DNA of 7,951 nt from NCBI GenBank assembly GCA_031276435.1, contig JAISNB010000042.1, forward strand, positions 1-7,951, read 5' to 3'. The notes under the pieces were generated by a model that saw nothing but the letters and a program-made list of their open reading frames with translations, searched no databases and was not told where the DNA came from. Numbering within the stretch: position 1 is the stretch's first letter; every line of letters starts with the position of its first letter. The translations under genes were made by a program, and so were the position numbers. Positions 6,399 through 7,951 of this stretch are shown here, piece after piece. The stretch comes from Burkholderiaceae bacterium. Its GTDB lineage: Bacteria > Pseudomonadota > Gammaproteobacteria > Burkholderiales > Burkholderiaceae_C.

Positions 6399-7586
6399 AT
6401 GGGCCTGTACAACCATCTGAAAGAAAAACTGCGCGCCTGGAAAACAAGCGCAAAACCAGCCGCAACCGAGGCGCCGCACGCGCCACAAACACCGGGGCGC
6501 GATCGGCTGGCGGGGGAAGACGCCGACGCCTTGTTTGGCTTTCAGCTCCTCGGGCAACTGGCCGCTGCCGAAGAAAGCGGCCAAGGCAATCTGCTGATCG
6601 GCCCGCGCAACATTCGCACTGCGCTGGCCGCCGTCGCCCTTGGCGCGCAGGGAGAAACGCGGCGCGAAATCATCGCGCAAACCGGAGACTACGACAGCAT
6701 CGACCTCGCGGCGGGCAAGAGTTTTACGAACGCGCTGCACATCTGGCTGCCGCCGGACAAGACATTGCGGCGGCAATTTGCCGGACATTTCCCGCATGCG
6801 CGCATCGAAAACACACCCGTTGACCAGGCGCCCAAAGCCATCAACGCCTACGTCAACGAAAAAACGCGAGGCAAAATCAAAACCATTCTGGACCTCCCGC
6901 CCGCTGAGGATGGCATGGTACTGACAACCGCGCTGGATTTCGAGAGCGGATGGCGCACCCCGTTCGATTTGAAAGACACGCGCGTGGACACTTTCTTCGT
7001 CACGCCGGACGAACCGCAAAAAACGCACTTCATGTCCCTTGACGATTGTTTTTGGTACAGCGCCACGCCCGATGGCCAAATCGTCTGGCTGCCCTATCGG
7101 GACGATGACCTGGGCATGACCATTTTCCTGCCCCGGCCGGACTTGAACCTTGCGCACTGGCTGGAACAAGGCCAGGGCACAAACTGGCAAAACGCCATCG
7201 ACGCCATGCAATTGAAAGAAGGAAACGTGAAACTGCCGCGCGTGGCATTCGACTTTTCAGCGCGGCTTGCCAACGCCTTGCAGGCACTGGGCATCCGCAG
7301 CGCATTTACCGACACCGCTGAATTTGACGACATTCTGGAAAATCCGGGGCCTTTGAAAATCAGCGACGTCCGGCACAAAACGCGCATACAAATCGATGAA
7401 CAGGGAACCCAGGCCGCCGCCGCGACCAGCGAGGTGCTGCTGTCCGCGGCGGCGGATGACGCCCAATCGGTGCAACCGCCTTTTTCAATGCACATCGACC
7501 GCCCCTTTTTCCTGACCATCGGGGATGCATACAATCGCAAAATCCTGTTCATGGGCATTGTACGGCAGCCTTCTCTGGAAAAGTGA
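6399..7586 (+). CDS. Serpin family protein (serine-protease-inhibitor fold)
   Basis: A 395-residue serpin, a family that traps target proteases by inserting a cleaved loop into a beta-sheet. Landmarks in order are FGFQLLGQL (46-54), NLLIGPRNIRTALAAVALGA (64-83), INAYVNEKTRGKIKTIL (148-164), the breach Trp in SGWRTPF (183-189), LPYRDDDLGMTIFLP (231-245), VKLPRVAFDF (277-286), SDVRHKTRIQIDEQGTQAAA (322-341) and MHIDRPFFLTI (364-374), which fits the PROSITE serpin pattern PS00284. The hinge GTQAAAAT (336-343) is of inhibitory type, and counting 17 residues from E334 puts P1-P1' at A350-A351. The helix-D region (about 90-110) is shorter than usual. Shutter positions read G68, N71 and T177, with H326 kept. 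No signal peptide is seen; residues 1-40 are a basic then Ala/Pro-rich tail, suggesting cytoplasmic location. The target is unknown. The gene lies where urease genes might be expected. Confidence 0.9.
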   Translation: MGLYNHLKEKLRAWKTSAKPAATEAPHAPQTPGRDRLAGEDADALFGFQLLGQLAAAEESGQGNLLIGPRNIRTALAAVALGAQGETRREIIAQTGDYDSIDLAAGKSFTNALHIWLPPDKTLRRQFAGHFPHARIENTPVDQAPKAINAYVNEKTRGKIKTILDLPPAEDGMVLTTALDFESGWRTPFDLKDTRVDTFFVTPDEPQKTHFMSLDDCFWYSATPDGQIVWLPYRDDDLGMTIFLPRPDLNLAHWLEQGQGTNWQNAIDAMQLKEGNVKLPRVAFDFSARLANALQALGIRSAFTDTAEFDDILENPGPLKISDVRHKTRIQIDEQGTQAAAATSEVLLSAAADDAQSVQPPFSMHIDRPFFLTIGDAYNRKILFMGIVRQPSLEK

Positions 7587-7688
7587 GCATACACTCCGTC
7601 AGGGCGTTTACTGACCGTGGCAATCCATCGCATCCATGCCTCCCTCCATCGTCACCTTGGGCAAGCGCGGCGCATTTGCATTTTTTAC

Positions 7689-7709
7689 CCTCGCCCCTTG
7701 GGGGAGAGG
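7689..7709. repeat. Short hairpin resembling dispersed CCTC-CCCC/GGGG-GAGG repeats
   Basis: CCTCGCCCC (7689-7697) faces GGGGAGAGG (7701-7709) around a three-base loop. It gives two four-base stems with one G-A mismatch between them. A run of six T at 7681-7686 lies on its left side, not its right, so it does not form a plus-strand terminator; on the minus strand A, not T, follows it. Elements of this form are scattered between genes in many proteobacteria, and this looks like one copy. Only one copy is present in the window, so repetition is not shown here. Confidence 0.4.
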
Positions 7710-7915
7710 AAGGCAAACGGCAGCGCGAGCATTCCTTACGCAGATTTGACGCTGTCTGCAATAAGTGCTCGGTTCGTCTCTGGCATGGGGCATATTGCAT
7801 GCGTGGGTGGCCTATTGGGGTTGCCTGCCACGGCGCGCGCATTTTCAATTTCCCCGGCTTATGGGCATCTTGCCCCGGTGCAGGACAGGGCATTGAAGTC
7901 ATACACGGCGGAGTG

Positions 7916-7950
7916 CCCGGGGTTTCCCTGCGGAAGCGGTACGCCCCGGG
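7916..7950. repeat. Inverted repeat at the right edge
   Basis: CCCGGGG at 7916-7922 is repeated in inverted form as CCCCGGG at 7944-7950, with 21 bases between. The window ends one base later, so it cannot be seen whether this belongs to a larger structure, an RNA gene start or a terminator. Confidence 0.3.
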
Positions 7951-7951
7951 G

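Larger units (their letters stand above)
7587..7951. other. Downstream region without a confident gene
   Basis: The last 365 bases show no gene I can support. The serpin frame stays open after its TGA right to the window end (121 codons), with a first ATG at 7785. That ATG would begin MGHIACVGGLLGLPATARA, faintly signal-like, but it has no ribosome site and the rest is not recognisable. Minus-strand frames here give Pro/Arg/Cys-rich products that overlap the repeat-like hairpin and look spurious. A weak inverted repeat GTCAG/CTGAC (7598-7602, 7611-7615) follows the serpin stop without a T-run. Confidence 0.45.

Noticed and set aside
7549..7902. Minus-strand frame after the serpin (117 codons)
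   Set aside because: It overlaps the serpin end, runs through the repeat-like hairpin and has Pro/Arg/Cys-rich content with no recognisable domain.
1..7951. CRISPR array, tRNA, rRNA or insertion sequence
   Set aside because: No regularly spaced direct repeats, no cloverleaf or conserved TTCGA arm, no rRNA-like stretch and no transposase were seen.

Overview
The window is GC-rich bacterial DNA. Its main content is a complete five-gene urea ABC-transporter operon, urtA-urtB-urtC-urtD-urtE, followed on the same strand by a serpin gene (serine-protease-inhibitor fold). Protein style, codon use and gene order suggest a betaproteobacterium, probably Burkholderiales and perhaps Comamonadaceae-like. 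That placement is from memory of related proteins, not from a search.

Layout: 1-57 may be the last 18 codons of an upstream gene. 58-342 is a leader with three short inverted repeats and a weak sigma-54-like element. urtA (343-1617) encodes the periplasmic urea-binding protein. A long structured spacer (1618-1858), ending in a strong hairpin, separates it from urtB (1859-3478), the first permease with an extra N-terminal helical domain. urtC (3475-4659, second permease) and urtD (4656-5546, ATPase) each begin at an ATGA overlap with the gene before. urtE (5587-6279, second ATPase) follows after 40 bases. A 119-base gap leads to the serpin gene (6399-7586). 7587-7951 holds no confident gene, only a repeat-like hairpin, an inverted repeat at the edge and an open frame running off the window.

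How the genes work together: UrtA captures urea (or a short-chain amide) in the periplasm. UrtB and UrtC form the inner-membrane channel, and UrtD and UrtE are the paired ATPases that power it. Overlapping stops and starts imply translational coupling of B, C and D. The structured A-B spacer is where UrtA could be made in excess over the membrane parts. Urease genes often follow urt operons, but none is seen here. The serpin takes that position instead. It has a good inhibitory-type hinge and the serpin signature, no evident signal peptide, a shortened helix-D region and several altered shutter residues. Its target and any link to urea uptake are unknown. It is the most unusual item in the window.
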